From: Alteribacter natronophilus
Lineage (GTDB): Bacteria; Bacillota; Bacilli; Bacillales; Salisediminibacteriaceae
Direction of reading: 5' to 3'
DNA: 64,000 nucleotides
Assembly: GCF_006007885.1 (NCBI RefSeq)
Contig: NZ_VCRO01000006.1
Span: forward strand, 1 to 64,000
In this document: positions 1 to 8,547 of the stretch, in pieces
Numbering within the stretch: the first letter of the stretch is position 1
Layout of the letters: every line of letters starts with the position of its first letter
Program-made: the position numbers and the translations under genes
The notes under the pieces: generated by a model
What the model was told of the DNA's origin: nothing
The model's input: only the letters and a program-made list of their open reading frames with translations
Databases searched by the model: none

Positions 1-36
1 CATGGTCCCAGAGGCTGGTCGGCCTTTCTTCACTTC

Positions 37-84
37 TACTATAAAAAAATAGTAGCACAGACCATGGCCTTGGTCTGTGCTACT
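37..84 (-). terminator. Strong hairpin, leftward terminator
   Basis: A perfect 14-bp inverted repeat (51-64 with 71-84, 6-base loop) is followed, when read leftward, by a run of T (43-49). This has the form of a rho-independent terminator for the minus strand. No leftward gene lies just to the right, so it may act bidirectionally for a rightward gene that ends before the window. A second small palindrome (TACTAT at 37-42 with ATAGTA at 49-54) overlaps its tail. Confidence 0.6.
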
Positions 85-187
85 AATGTTAGTATGTTTC
101 TAATGTTTCAGACCAGGTTTTTCTTGCGGGGATGTTCCCGTCTTTCTATAATAGGCTGTAGCACACCGATGGGAGAAAAGAATACTT

Positions 188-1081
188 ATGCTCGATAAAG
201 TCATTCAGAAATACGCATATGCCATTGCAGACGGCAGTGAAAAAACCGTAAACGTTCTTACGCTGCAGGATGAAAACGGGAAACGGGTTTCCCTGAAACG
301 GGATCTCCTCACCGGAGAGGAGGAATCTCTCCTGCAGACTTTATTTGAGGAACCGGCTGAACAATTCATAACCCCTGTTTCGAAAACGGAACGACTCTGG
401 AGCGGAATTCTGCTGGAAGGGGAAATTCCAGCAGGAAAAGCTCTGTCTCTTCCTGTCCGGTTTATCCATTTCTCGCTTAAAGGGGAACTTAATGACCGGG
501 AAGGATTCGCCGAAGCGGTCCACAGTCTGTTCAGTTCCACGGAGGCAATCGTATGGTCAGGTCCCGCTGACGGCGTCCTTGTTCAGCGCCTCGACGGTGA
601 CTTCGAGGATGACCGCCCGGACCAGCGCATGCTCGACGCCCTTACAGGGGATTTTTACGTACAGATTTCCTTCTTTGCCGGCACCCCCCAGACTGAACCG
701 GGGCTGCTTTTCGAGCATTACCGGCTTGAAAAAAAGATGTTTGAGGCTGCCCGGTCCTATTCCCCCTCACAGCATGTTTTCTTTGAAAGAGAAGTACTTG
801 CCCACTGGCTTCTGAGCAGTCTCGGAAAAGAAACGGAATTGATCCTGAAAAAACAGCTGGACAATGTCAGGGAGGATTACGATCTCCTCCATTCGGTCAG
901 AGTTTACCTGGAATGCAACATGAACACATCCATGGCAGCAAAAAAGATGTTCGTGCACCGCAACACCCTTCAGTACAGGGTTGAGAAATTTATTGAAAAA
1001 ACGTCTCTTGATATTAAGCAGTTTCCAAATGCAGTAGCCGCATACCTGATGCTGCTTGCCCTCAAGTCCAAAAAGAAATAA
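188..1081 (+). CDS. PucR/CdaR-type transcriptional regulator (YxkF-like)
   Basis: 297 residues. The last ~70 residues contain the PucR C-terminal helix-turn-helix pattern (NMNTSMAAKKMFVHRNTLQY, then RVEKF), in which HRNT-QYR is the diagnostic core. The first ~200 residues have no recognised ligand domain. A GGGAGAAAAG ribosome site lies just before the ATG. It lies upstream of msmX in the same direction, as yxkF does next to msmX in B. subtilis, so a role in sugar-uptake control is possible but inferred only from position. No partner transport genes for a specific sugar are nearby, so the effector cannot be guessed. Confidence 0.75.
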   Translation: MLDKVIQKYAYAIADGSEKTVNVLTLQDENGKRVSLKRDLLTGEEESLLQTLFEEPAEQFITPVSKTERLWSGILLEGEIPAGKALSLPVRFIHFSLKGELNDREGFAEAVHSLFSSTEAIVWSGPADGVLVQRLDGDFEDDRPDQRMLDALTGDFYVQISFFAGTPQTEPGLLFEHYRLEKKMFEAARSYSPSQHVFFEREVLAHWLLSSLGKETELILKKQLDNVREDYDLLHSVRVYLECNMNTSMAAKKMFVHRNTLQYRVEKFIEKTSLDIKQFPNAVAAYLMLLALKSKKK

Positions 1082-1198
1082 TTACGATTCTGCCGGACGG
1101 CCTGGGTGCCCTCCGGTTTTTTCTGTATACTGCCGAAATGTCTGCATCAAGTGCACAAAAAAGACTGTTAACTTTTGTGCATGTTTACAATAGCTCCA

Positions 1199-1250
1199 TG
1201 TAAGCGTTTTACGGTACACTGAAATCACATTAAAGAAAGCGCTTAAGCGC
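1199..1250 (+). promoter_or_regulatory. cre-like site and 12-bp palindrome upstream of msmX
   Basis: TGTAAGCGTTTTAC at 1199-1212 matches 12 of 14 positions of the CcpA cre consensus (TGWAANCGNTNWCA). A perfect palindrome GCGCTTAAGCGC follows at 1239-1250, just ahead of the msmX ribosome site. Carbon-catabolite control of this shared sugar-transport ATPase would make sense, but no clear -35/-10 pair was found to position the sites. Confidence 0.5.
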
Positions 1251-1274
1251 ACAAACAGCACTGGAGGGTAAATC

Positions 1275-2366
1275 ATGGCTGATATTACTTTTAAAGGACT
1301 TTATAAAATTTATGACGGCGATGTTCAGGCCGTAACAGACTTTAACCTCGATATCGAAGATAAGGAATTTATCGTATTCGTAGGACCGTCAGGGTGCGGT
1401 AAGTCTACAACACTCCGGATGGTTGCCGGACTTGAGGATATTTCAAAAGGTGAGCTTTACATTGGAGACAACATTGTAAACGACGTGGCACCAAAAGACC
1501 GCGACATTGCAATGGTATTCCAGAACTACGCGCTGTACCCGCATATGAATGTTTACGAGAACATGGCTTTTGGGCTTAAGCTCCGTAAATTCAAGAAAGA
1601 GGATATTGATAAGCGTGTCCGCGAAGCTGCAAAGATTCTCGGCCTCGAAGAAATGCTTGACCGTAAACCGAAAGCAATGTCCGGTGGTCAGCGCCAGCGT
1701 GTCGCGCTTGGACGTGCAATCGTACGGGATCCAAAAGTTTTCCTTATGGACGAGCCTCTTTCAAATCTTGACGCTAAACTCCGTGTCCAGATGCGTGCTG
1801 AAATTACAAAGCTTCACCAGCGTCTGCAGACAACGACTATTTATGTAACGCACGACCAGACTGAAGCAATGACAATGGCTACGAGAATCGTCGTTATGAA
1901 GGATGGTCTCGTCCAGCAGGTCGGACGGCCGAAAGATATTTATGACTACCCTGAGAACGTCTTTGTCGGCGGATTTATCGGGTCTCCGGCCATGAACTTC
2001 CTTTCCGGTAAGCTCGTAAACGGCTACTTTGAGATGGGAGACACAAAAGTCAAGATTCCTGAAGGAAAGATGAAACTTCTGGGTCAGTATGAAAACAAGG
2101 ATCTTATCCTTGGCGTACGTCCGGAGGATATTCATGATGAGCCTGTCTTCCTTGAGTCTTCAAGAGAAACGCAGCTGGAAGCTAAAATCGATGTTGCGGA
2201 GCTTATGGGTGCTGAAACATTCCTTTACTCCAAAATTGGTGAGCAGGAATTTATCGCCCGTGTTGACAGCCGTACTGATATTACAAGCGGAAACTCTGTC
2301 CAGCTTGCTTTGGATATGAATAAAGCACACTTCTTTGACGCTGATACCGAAGAGCGTATCCGCTAA
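1275..2366 (+). CDS. msmX: Multi-sugar ABC transporter ATPase MsmX
   Basis: 363 residues, the usual length for MsmX/UgpC/MalK ATPases. Walker A GPSGCGKST is at residues 37-45, followed by a Q-loop (MVFQNYALYPHMNVYENM), an MSGGQRQRVALGRA signature, Walker B VFLMDEPLSNLDAKLR and an H-loop (YVTHDQTEA). The C-terminal third is a TOBE/regulatory domain. In B. subtilis MsmX energises several sugar importers that lack their own ATPase. No permease or binding protein is adjacent here, which fits that shared role. GGAGGG precedes the ATG. A factor-independent terminator follows. Confidence 0.93.
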   Translation: MADITFKGLYKIYDGDVQAVTDFNLDIEDKEFIVFVGPSGCGKSTTLRMVAGLEDISKGELYIGDNIVNDVAPKDRDIAMVFQNYALYPHMNVYENMAFGLKLRKFKKEDIDKRVREAAKILGLEEMLDRKPKAMSGGQRQRVALGRAIVRDPKVFLMDEPLSNLDAKLRVQMRAEITKLHQRLQTTTIYVTHDQTEAMTMATRIVVMKDGLVQQVGRPKDIYDYPENVFVGGFIGSPAMNFLSGKLVNGYFEMGDTKVKIPEGKMKLLGQYENKDLILGVRPEDIHDEPVFLESSRETQLEAKIDVAELMGAETFLYSKIGEQEFIARVDSRTDITSGNSVQLALDMNKAHFFDADTEERIR

Positions 2367-2392
2367 AACTGTGTACCCCCCCTTATATATAT

Positions 2393-2452
2393 GGAGAGGA
2401 TGTCCGATTGTTCGTGCCCTGTGCACTTACAGGACATCCTCTCCGCTTTTTT
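2393..2452 (+). terminator. Terminator after msmX
   Basis: Perfect 13-bp inverted repeat (2393-2405 with 2432-2444) with a 26-base loop, followed by CTTTTTT and a second T run. The right arm overlaps the last codons of the convergent zinc-ribbon gene. Confidence 0.8.
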
Positions 2453-2708
2453 CCCCGCCTTTTTCGTCTATAGTCACAACCTTTTCAATCCGGCAGTCGC
2501 GGCAGTACATCATATGGGCACAAAGGTGGCCGGTGTGGTCGTCTTTTACGCCGTTACTGAGCTTCACTGTTTCAATATCCTCATAGGCACTGTACTTGTC
2601 AAAAAAATCGGTATACTTACCACAGTCCTCCATTAACCCTGAACAGCCCGGACAGGTGCTCGCTTCGATTGTTTTCATACCGTTACAGACAGGGCAGTAG
2701 CTGCTCAT
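2427..2708 (-). CDS. Small zinc-ribbon protein, function unknown
   Basis: 93 residues. CPVC near residue 5 and CPGC near residue 19 make a CxxC-x(10)-CxxC knuckle, and a second cysteine group (C-AHMMYCRDCR) follows in the C-terminal half, so one or two zinc sites are likely. The middle contains the conserved-looking GKYTDFFDKYSAYED. A GAAAGGAG ribosome site lies 7-8 bases before the ATG. The family looks conserved in bacilli but I cannot name a function. Its 3' end overlaps the msmX terminator stem. Confidence 0.75.
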   Translation of the reverse strand: MSSYCPVCNGMKTIEASTCPGCSGLMEDCGKYTDFFDKYSAYEDIETVKLSNGVKDDHTGHLCAHMMYCRDCRIEKVVTIDEKGGEKSGEDVL

Positions 2709-2816
2709 GTGAATGACTCTCCTTTCAGAGCTTCAGGCTGACGTTCACGCCGGCAGGCCTCAATGTGCGCCCTTCGGAGTCCAGGATTACCTGCAAAGTG
2801 TCCATCTGCCTGACAT

Positions 2817-2846
2817 TTAAAAAGAGGAAGGTTTCCCTCCCTCTTT
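2817..2846 (-). terminator. Terminator after the SASP gene
   Basis: Read leftward, AAAGAGGGAGG pairs with CCTTCCTCTTT (one G-T wobble) around a short AAA-rich loop and runs into TTTAAAT. It lies 23 bases past the SASP stop. Confidence 0.7.
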
Positions 2847-2869
2847 ACAGCCATGTTATTCATTTGTTT

Positions 2870-3061
2870 TTAATGGAATTGCTGTTCAGCCTGCTGCACA
2901 AGACGCTTAGTGATCTCTCCACCTACAGATCCGTTAGAGCGTGCAGTAGAGTCCGGGCCAAGTTCCACCCCGAATTCCTGTGCGATTTCGTACTTCATTT
3001 GATCAAGAGCCTGTTGTACGCCAGGTACTACAAGTTGATTTGAGCTGTTGTTGTTTGCCAT
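2870..3061 (-). CDS. Alpha/beta-type small acid-soluble spore protein
   Basis: 63 residues from MANNNSS. The start is set by AAGGAGGTGAG directly upstream; an in-frame ATG seven codons earlier has no such site. The conserved core is complete: [20 protein letters not shown], then the region cut by the germination protease (EFGVELG), then [11 protein letters not shown]. Such proteins coat spore DNA, protect it from UV and heat, and are degraded at germination. Together with splB this shows the organism forms endospores. Which ssp paralogue it is cannot be decided from sequence alone. Confidence 0.95.
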   Translation of the reverse strand: MANNNSSNQLVVPGVQQALDQMKYEIAQEFGVELGPDSTARSNGSVGGEITKRLVQQAEQQFH

Positions 3062-3251
3062 GTTTCTCACCTCCTTGTACACCTAGTTTGTTTCAAAGGA
3101 TCATCTATATGTGTGAAGGAGGTTAGTAATTTTTAGGAAAATGAATTATAATACCAGATCGCAATTCCAAAAGCAAATTCACTTTTATTGTACTAAGTCT
3201 AATCGCACTTACTGACGGTTTAATACTCAGTGATTTTTTATTAAAACATAG

Positions 3252-3276
3252 AAAAACGGCCGGATCGGCCGTTTTT
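3252..3276 (-). terminator. Terminator of the leucine-degradation operon
   Basis: Perfect 10-bp stem (AAAAACGGCC 3252-3261 with GGCCGTTTTT 3267-3276) and a 5-base loop, with T-rich sequence on the leftward side. It lies 22 bases after the scoB stop. Confidence 0.85.
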
Positions 3277-3298
3277 CATTTTGTATTTCAAATTTAGG

Positions 3299-3958
3299 TT
3301 ATTTTAGTGAAGGGTCAACCAGGAGTTCCGGTTCGGTCACTTCCTGAATATCTTCCACACTGTAATCTCCAATAATTTCACGGAGCAGAAGGCCGTCTTC
3401 TGTCACATCGATTACGGCGCGGTCCGTAATGATCCGGTTCACAACCTGCTTACCTGTAAGAGGAAGTTTGCACTCCTTAAGGATTTTCGGTTCCCCGGAA
3501 CGGTTCACGTGTTCCATTATAATGACCACTTTTTTTGCCCCATGAACAAGATCCATGGCTCCGCCCATCCCTTTAATCATTTTGCCGGGAATCATCCAGT
3601 TTGCCAGGTCTCCGTTTTCCGCTACTTCCATGGCACCCAGAATGGCTACGTCAATGTGTCCGCCGCGGATCATGGCAAAGCTTTCTGCACTGCTGAAATA
3701 TGAAGCACCTTTAATGGCGGTTACAGTTTCCTTTCCTGCATTGATCAGGTCGGCATCAAGCTCTTCTTCATCAGGGTACGGGCCAATTCCGAGAAGACCG
3801 TTTTCGGACTGGAGCACCACCTGTTTATTTTCGGTAATGTAGTTTGCTACCATTGTAGGCATGCCGATACCCAGATTCACATAATCACCGTCATGAATTT
3901 CCTTTTCTGCACGGCGGGCGATCAGCTCCCGCATTTTATGCCGGTCCACTACGCTCAT
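3299..3958 (-). CDS. scoB: 3-oxoacid CoA-transferase subunit B
   Basis: 219 residues, as in B. subtilis ScoB. Contains the SENG motif whose glutamate (Glu52) carries the CoA thioester in family I CoA-transferases, followed by GLLGIGP. With ScoA it moves CoA between succinyl-CoA and acetoacetate. At the end of a leucine-catabolic operon its likely task is to activate the acetoacetate released by HMG-CoA lyase, feeding acetoacetyl-CoA to thiolysis. The start has GGAGGGGG 9 bases upstream, and an 18-base gap separates it from scoA, so the two are co-translated. Confidence 0.92.
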   Translation of the reverse strand: MSVVDRHKMRELIARRAEKEIHDGDYVNLGIGMPTMVANYITENKQVVLQSENGLLGIGPYPDEEELDADLINAGKETVTAIKGASYFSSAESFAMIRGGHIDVAILGAMEVAENGDLANWMIPGKMIKGMGGAMDLVHGAKKVVIIMEHVNRSGEPKILKECKLPLTGKQVVNRIITDRAVIDVTEDGLLLREIIGDYSVEDIQEVTEPELLVDPSLK

Positions 3959-3976
3959 GTGTCATTCCCCCTCCGT

Positions 3977-4672
3977 TTAGGCTTTTTGTGCCAGTGTTTT
4001 TCGCTCAATTCGTTTCTCCTGTTCACCGACGATGAGTTTATTGACGTAGATACTCGGTGTATGAATGCTTTCAGGATCAAGTTCACCTGTTTCAACCAGC
4101 TCTTCCACTTCCGCGATGGTCACTTTTCCTGCAGCCGCGATCATCGGGTTAAAGTTACGGGCAGTTTTGCGGTACACGAGGTTTCCGTGATGGTCCCCTT
4201 TGTATGCGCGCACGAGACTGAAATCGGCCTGGAAAGCTTCCTCCAGAAGGTATTCCTTTCCGTTGAACATACGTACTTCTTTTCCTTCTGCCACTTTCGT
4301 TCCCACCCCGGCAGGAGTGTAAAAGGCGGGAATGCCTGCTCCGCCTGCGCGGATCCGTTCGGCAAGCGTTCCCTGTGGAACAAGTTCCACTTCAAGCTCC
4401 CCGTTCAGTACCTGACGTTCAAATTCCTTGTTTTCGCCTACATAGGAGGCGTAGATTTTATCGATCTGTTTGTTCTCAAGAAGCAGTCCGAGTCCCCAGT
4501 CGTCTACTCCACAGTTGTTGGAAATAATGGTCAGGTTTTTTACACCAGTTTCCCGGAGTGCCCTGATCAGGTTTTCGGGAATGCCGCAGAGACCGAAACC
4601 TCCGACCATGATCGTGGAGCCGTCCCTGATTTCACTGACTGCATCTTCAAACGATGAGTAAAGTTCCTTCAC
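3977..4672 (-). CDS. scoA: 3-oxoacid CoA-transferase subunit A
   Basis: 231 residues. The N-terminal [14 protein letters not shown] glycine motif and the [11 protein letters not shown] segment are typical of subunit A. It has a GTG start preceded by GAGGAGGGG. It is the partner of the gene just downstream and the seventh gene of the leftward operon. A 153-base gap with a degenerate 20-bp repeat separates it from the carboxyltransferase gene, so it may also have its own regulation, but no clear promoter was seen. Confidence 0.92.
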   Translation of the reverse strand: MKELYSSFEDAVSEIRDGSTIMVGGFGLCGIPENLIRALRETGVKNLTIISNNCGVDDWGLGLLLENKQIDKIYASYVGENKEFERQVLNGELEVELVPQGTLAERIRAGGAGIPAFYTPAGVGTKVAEGKEVRMFNGKEYLLEEAFQADFSLVRAYKGDHHGNLVYRKTARNFNPMIAAAGKVTIAEVEELVETGELDPESIHTPSIYVNKLIVGEQEKRIERKTLAQKA

Positions 4673-4689
4673 AGCTGTCCCCTCCTCTA

Positions 4690-4775
4690 ATGGTTTTGGG
4701 TACTTACTTTCGGATTACTTGTACTTATTTGGATTTACTTGTACTTAATTGCAGCTTACCTGCACGTAATTCAAT
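4690..4775. repeat. Degenerate ~20-bp tandem repeat between scoA and yngE
   Basis: Variants of TTACTTGTACTTA recur about every 20 bases (around 4715, 4735 and, more diverged, 4756, with a weaker copy near 4697). It fills most of the gap between two operon genes. Function unknown. Confidence 0.4.
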
Positions 4776-4825
4776 TTTGCTGTCCTTAACTGTCTTTTCT
4801 GCGGTCAGCTGCTAAAGCAGAAGGC

Positions 4826-6355
4826 CTACACCGGATAAACAGGGTGCTTCCTGTCGGTGAATACCTGATTTTTTGAGCTGTAGAGATCGAGGCGGTCCTC
4901 AAGTTCCTGTCGGAGCTTATTCGCCGGCACGATTTCATCAACAATGAGTTCGGAGGCAAGGCGGTAAATGTCAATGTTCTCCTGGTACTCTTTCCGCTTT
5001 TCCTGGATAAACGCTGCCCGCTCTTCAGGCGGCAGTTCGCTAATTTTGTTAGCGTAAACGGCGTTTACTGCTGCTTCGGGACCCATTACGGCAATCTGCG
5101 CAGTTGGAAGCGCAATACAGCAGTCAGGTTCAAATGCAGGGCCTGCCATTGCATACAGACCGGCACCGTAGGCTTTACGGACAATGACGCTGATTTTCGG
5201 AACTGTTGCTTCGGACATGGCGGAAATCATTTTTGCCCCATGCCGGATGATGCCTGCTTTTTCCACTCTTGTTCCGATCATGAAGCCCGGTACATCGGCA
5301 AGGAAAATAAGCGGAATATGATAGGCATCGCACAATGTAATAAAGCGGGCTGCCTTATCGGCGGAATCGTGAAACAGTACACCGCCTTTCTGGCGGGGCT
5401 GATTGGCAACAAGCCCGACAGGCTTTCCGTTGATACGGGCGAATCCTGTGATCAGTTCCTTTGCAAACAGTGCTTTCATCTCAAAGAAGCTGCCTTCATC
5501 CGTGATGCGTGCAATCAGCTCATGCATATCGAATGGGGCGTTCTGGTTTTTAGGCACGATTTCTTCAAGAGTCTTCTCAAACTCCGGTACCGGTACCGGC
5601 TGCTGCGGTTCGGTTTTCTTTTTGTAGTTGCTCGGGAAGTAGGAAAGGTACTGCTTTGCTTTTTCAATGGCTTCTTCTTCGGAAGAGACGAGCACATCCC
5701 CGCACCCGGAAGTGGAGCAGTGCATCTTCGCCCCGCCCATTTCCTCGAGGGAAACTTTCTCTCCTATTACCATTTCCGCCATCCGCGGAGATCCGAGGTA
5801 CATGGAAGCATTTCCGTCCACCATCATGACCACGTCACAGAAGGCCGGAATGTAGGCACCGCCTGCTGCAGAGGGACCGAACAGAAGACATATCTGCGGA
5901 ACTTTTCCGCTAAGTTTCACCTGGTTATAGAAGATCTTTCCGGCTCCCCGCCTGTTCGGAAACATTTCGATCTGGTCGGTAATTCGTGCCCCGGCTGAAT
6001 CCACCAGGTATAGGAGCGGAACTTCAAGCTTTTCAGCCGTCTCCTGGATGCGGATGATCTTCTCCACTGTACGGGCGCCCCACGAACCGGCTTTTACGGT
6101 GGAGTCATTCGCCATGACACACACTGTCTGACCGTTAATCTTTCCAGTAGCCGTTACAACCCCGTCTGCAGGGAGTCCCTCGTTTTCAGAGTTGGCAAAC
6201 AGGCCATCCTCGGCCCACGAACCTTCGTCAAAAAGCATTTTGAGACGGTCACGGACAAACATTTTCCCTTTTTCAGCATTTTTCTGATGATATTTCTCAC
6301 CGCCGCCGCGGTAGATCTGCTCTACTTTTTCCTGCCACTGCACTTCGTTGCTCAT
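4826..6355 (-). CDS. yngE: Methylcrotonyl-CoA carboxylase carboxyltransferase subunit (YngE-like)
   Basis: 509 residues from MSNEVQW; the in-frame ATG eight codons earlier is rejected because AAGGAGAAGG sits before this one. It is a full biotin-dependent carboxyltransferase with two crotonase-fold halves: the N-half carries GPSAAGGAYIPAF (acyl-CoA oxyanion site), the C-half carries PGFMIGTRVEKAG and GAGLYAMAGPAF. It transfers CO2 from carboxybiotin to an acyl-CoA. Sequence alone does not separate propionyl- from methylcrotonyl-CoA; the flanking hydratase and HMG-CoA lyase genes favour methylcrotonyl-CoA, as in the B. subtilis yng cluster. Confidence 0.9.
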   Translation of the reverse strand: MSNEVQWQEKVEQIYRGGGEKYHQKNAEKGKMFVRDRLKMLFDEGSWAEDGLFANSENEGLPADGVVTATGKINGQTVCVMANDSTVKAGSWGARTVEKIIRIQETAEKLEVPLLYLVDSAGARITDQIEMFPNRRGAGKIFYNQVKLSGKVPQICLLFGPSAAGGAYIPAFCDVVMMVDGNASMYLGSPRMAEMVIGEKVSLEEMGGAKMHCSTSGCGDVLVSSEEEAIEKAKQYLSYFPSNYKKKTEPQQPVPVPEFEKTLEEIVPKNQNAPFDMHELIARITDEGSFFEMKALFAKELITGFARINGKPVGLVANQPRQKGGVLFHDSADKAARFITLCDAYHIPLIFLADVPGFMIGTRVEKAGIIRHGAKMISAMSEATVPKISVIVRKAYGAGLYAMAGPAFEPDCCIALPTAQIAVMGPEAAVNAVYANKISELPPEERAAFIQEKRKEYQENIDIYRLASELIVDEIVPANKLRQELEDRLDLYSSKNQVFTDRKHPVYPV

Positions 6356-6382
6356 AACCTTCTCCTTTCGGTCAAACAAACT

Positions 6383-7159
6383 TTATTTACCGGTATATTC
6401 CGGTTTTCTTTTTTCCTTAAATGCCTCAAGTCCTTCAAGACGGTCACTCGTCGGGATCGTTACTTCGTAGGCTTTTGCCTCGATTGCAATACCGGTTGTC
6501 AGATCGGTCTGCGTTCCTTCGCTGATTGCAAACTTTGCCTGTCTGAGTGCAACGGGACCGTTTGATGCAATCCGGTCTGTAAGCGCTTCAGTTTCACTGA
6601 TTAAAGAATCACGGTCACAGACGGCTGTGACGAGACCCCATTCTTCTGCTTTTACTGCATCTATCTTCTTACCGGTAAAGATCATTTCCTTTGCACGGGC
6701 CGGACCGATTTCGCGGGGAAGACGCTGGGTACCGCCGGCTCCAGGAATAATCGCAAGCGTCGTTTCCGTAAGAGCAAACGTTGTATGCTCCGTACAGAGA
6801 CGGATGTCACAGGCAAGTGCCAGTTCAAAGCCGCCGCCGAATGCCGGGCCGTTCAGGGCACAGATCGTCGGTACAGGAAATGCAGCTACTGCATCCACCG
6901 TTTCCCGGATCCGTTTAACGGCAAATGGCACTTCCTCCTGAGGAAGTTCGCGGCGCTCCTTCAGATCAGCTCCTGCGCTGAATACTTTATCCCCGGCCCC
7001 TGTAATCACCAGGGCACGAATGCTGCGGTCTCTTTCCAGTGAAGCAAGAGTCTCTGTGATTTCTTCGAGCACCTGTTTTGAAAGTGCGTTAGCAGCTTCT
7101 GGCCGGTCAATAGTCAGCCAGGCTGTATTATTTTTAATATGTGTGCGGATAAAGTCCAT
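6383..7159 (-). CDS. yngF: Enoyl-CoA hydratase, probable methylglutaconyl-CoA hydratase (YngF-like)
   Basis: 258 residues from MDFIRTH, chosen because GGAGGCAATT lies just upstream; the longer reading frame would run 70 codons into the HMG-CoA lyase gene. Crotonase family: the first oxyanion segment is FSAGADLKE, the second NGPAFGGGFELALACD, and GGTQRLPREIG holds the conserved acidic residue. In this operon it most likely hydrates 3-methylglutaconyl-CoA to HMG-CoA. There are 16 bases to the upstream gene and 27 to the downstream one, so all are one transcript. Confidence 0.88.
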   Translation of the reverse strand: MDFIRTHIKNNTAWLTIDRPEAANALSKQVLEEITETLASLERDRSIRALVITGAGDKVFSAGADLKERRELPQEEVPFAVKRIRETVDAVAAFPVPTICALNGPAFGGGFELALACDIRLCTEHTTFALTETTLAIIPGAGGTQRLPREIGPARAKEMIFTGKKIDAVKAEEWGLVTAVCDRDSLISETEALTDRIASNGPVALRQAKFAISEGTQTDLTTGIAIEAKAYEVTIPTSDRLEGLEAFKEKRKPEYTGK

Positions 7160-7175
7160 AATTGCCTCCTCCGTT

Positions 7176-8099
7176 TCAGCAGTGGTCTTTTTCCTTACTG
7201 GCGCGGAACACTTCCATATGATGGCTGTCCAGAGGGTTGCCCAGGGCTGATTCGATAAATTCCCCGGCCTCTGCCAGACTTGAGAGATCCACTCCTGTCC
7301 TGATTCCCATTTCATGAAGCATGTGAACAAGGTCGTCGGTTGCCACGTTTCCGGATGCGCCTTTTGCATAAGGACATCCCCCGAGTCCCCCGAGAGCCCC
7401 GTCGTATGTATGAATTCCTGCCTTCAGGCCTACGAGTGTGTTGGCAAGAGCCATACCACGTGTGTTGTGAAAGTGCAGGGCCAGGTGTTCAGGAGCAACC
7501 CTGGAGCACCACTCCTCCAGACTGCTTTCCACCTGAAGGGGATTTCCGGCTCCGATGGTGTCGCCGAGAGAGACTTCATATACCCCCATCTCAAGGAGAC
7601 GGTCGGTTATGCGCAGCACCTCTTCCGGGGATACTTCTCCTTCGTATGGACATCCGAATACCGTACTCAGGTACCCTCTTACTTTTTTACCTGCACTTCT
7701 TGCTTCACGTACGGTTTCTTCAAGTACAGGCAGTGTTTCATCAATTGTTTTGTTAATGTTTTTTCTGCTGTGGGTGCTGCTTGCGGACATAAAAACTGCC
7801 ACTTCATCCACGTCCGCCTTTAGTGCTTTCTCCAGTCCTTTCATGTTCGGGACGAGAGCGGCGTAGGTGACGCCGGGTTTACGGCGGATCTGTGTGGCAA
7901 CCTCGTAGCAGTCCGCCAGTGCGGGAATCCATTTCGGATTTACAAATGAGGTGATTTCAATATAGGAGAGACCGCTTTCGGAAAGGTGGTCGATCCATTC
8001 GACCTTTTTTTCCGTCGGCAGAAATGTTTTTTCGTTCTGAAGTCCGTCCCGGGGACCGACTTCCTTTATGAGAACCTGATCAGGATAAGCCAAATTCAC
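7176..8099 (-). CDS. yngG: Hydroxymethylglutaryl-CoA lyase
   Basis: 307 residues, typical length. N-terminal EVGPRDGLQNE (catalytic Arg-Asp of the DRE-TIM barrel), LHFHNTRGMALAN (metal-binding His pair) and the family signature GGLGGCPYAKGASGNVATDD with its catalytic cysteine. It cleaves HMG-CoA to acetyl-CoA and acetoacetate, the last committed step of leucine degradation. The acetoacetate is then handled by scoAB downstream. CAGGAGGACG precedes the ATG. A large hairpin (8117-8162) and an interspersed repeat lie between this gene and the biotin-carrier gene. Confidence 0.95.
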   Translation of the reverse strand: MNLAYPDQVLIKEVGPRDGLQNEKTFLPTEKKVEWIDHLSESGLSYIEITSFVNPKWIPALADCYEVATQIRRKPGVTYAALVPNMKGLEKALKADVDEVAVFMSASSTHSRKNINKTIDETLPVLEETVREARSAGKKVRGYLSTVFGCPYEGEVSPEEVLRITDRLLEMGVYEVSLGDTIGAGNPLQVESSLEEWCSRVAPEHLALHFHNTRGMALANTLVGLKAGIHTYDGALGGLGGCPYAKGASGNVATDDLVHMLHEMGIRTGVDLSSLAEAGEFIESALGNPLDSHHMEVFRASKEKDHC

Positions 8100-8116
8100 G
8101 TCCTCCTGTTCTGTGT

Positions 8117-8162
8117 TTCACCGGCAGGGAAAAAGAGCCTGCAGGCTCCTTTTTCCGGTGAA
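8117..8162 (-). other. Large intercistronic hairpin upstream of yngG
   Basis: TTCACCGG (8117-8124) pairs with CCGGTGAA (8155-8162), and inside it GAAAAAGAGCC pairs with GGCTCCTTTTTC with one bulge. In the leftward transcript it folds directly ahead of the yngG ribosome site. It could be an RNA-processing or stability element, or an internal terminator that tunes the ratio of the two halves of the operon. Confidence 0.6.
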
Positions 8163-8171
8163 TGTTTTAAT

Positions 8172-8305
8172 GCCAGGGCTGCAGTACGTTTCAGGCGGGC
8201 GCTTTCCGCGGGCATCGCTTCAGCCTCCTCGGGAATACCACCCTGCGGGGTCCTTCAGTCGATCCTGTTCCCGCAGGAGTCGCCGCCTTCCACTTCCTTC
8301 CTGGC
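8172..8305. repeat. Interspersed palindromic element, copy A
   Basis: Contains the shared core CGCTTTCCGCGGGC (8200-8213), CAGCCTCCTCG (8221-8231) and CCGCAGGAGTCGCCGCC (8271-8287). Weak ends GCCAGG/CCTGGC at 8172-8177 and 8300-8305. The same core recurs at about 43.9, 49.6 and 56.3 kb. This copy sits inside an operon, between the biotin-carrier and HMG-CoA lyase genes. Confidence 0.75.
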
Positions 8306-8316
8306 TATATGAAAAA

Positions 8317-8529
8317 CTATTTCAACGTCATCAGAACGTCATCTTCGTTTACGAAGCTGCCTTCTTCGACTTTGAGTTCCTCAACAACGCCATCTTCTTC
8401 GGCTGTGATCGGGATTTCCATTTTCATGGATTCCAGAATGACCACTTCCTGGCCCGCCGTTACCTGATCTCCTTGTGTAACCTGTACTTTCCATACGTTT
8501 CCTGCCATTGATGTTTTAACTTCTTTCAT
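8317..8529 (-). CDS. yngHB: Biotin carboxyl carrier protein, single domain
   Basis: 70 residues forming just one biotinyl/lipoyl-attachment domain. The acceptor lysine is Lys36 in ESMKMEIP. It shuttles CO2 between the biotin carboxylase encoded upstream and the carboxyltransferase encoded downstream. A stand-alone carrier of this size matches B. subtilis YngHB. AGGAGTG lies before the ATG. An 18-base gap links it to the carboxylase gene. Confidence 0.95.
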   Translation of the reverse strand: MKEVKTSMAGNVWKVQVTQGDQVTAGQEVVILESMKMEIPITAEEDGVVEELKVEEGSFVNEDDVLMTLK

Positions 8530-8547
8530 GATTGTTCACTCCTGTGC

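Noticed and set aside
3893-4657. 254-codon ORF antisense to scoA
   Set aside because: It lies opposite a clearly identified CoA-transferase gene; Cys/Phe-rich composition is typical of an antisense shadow.
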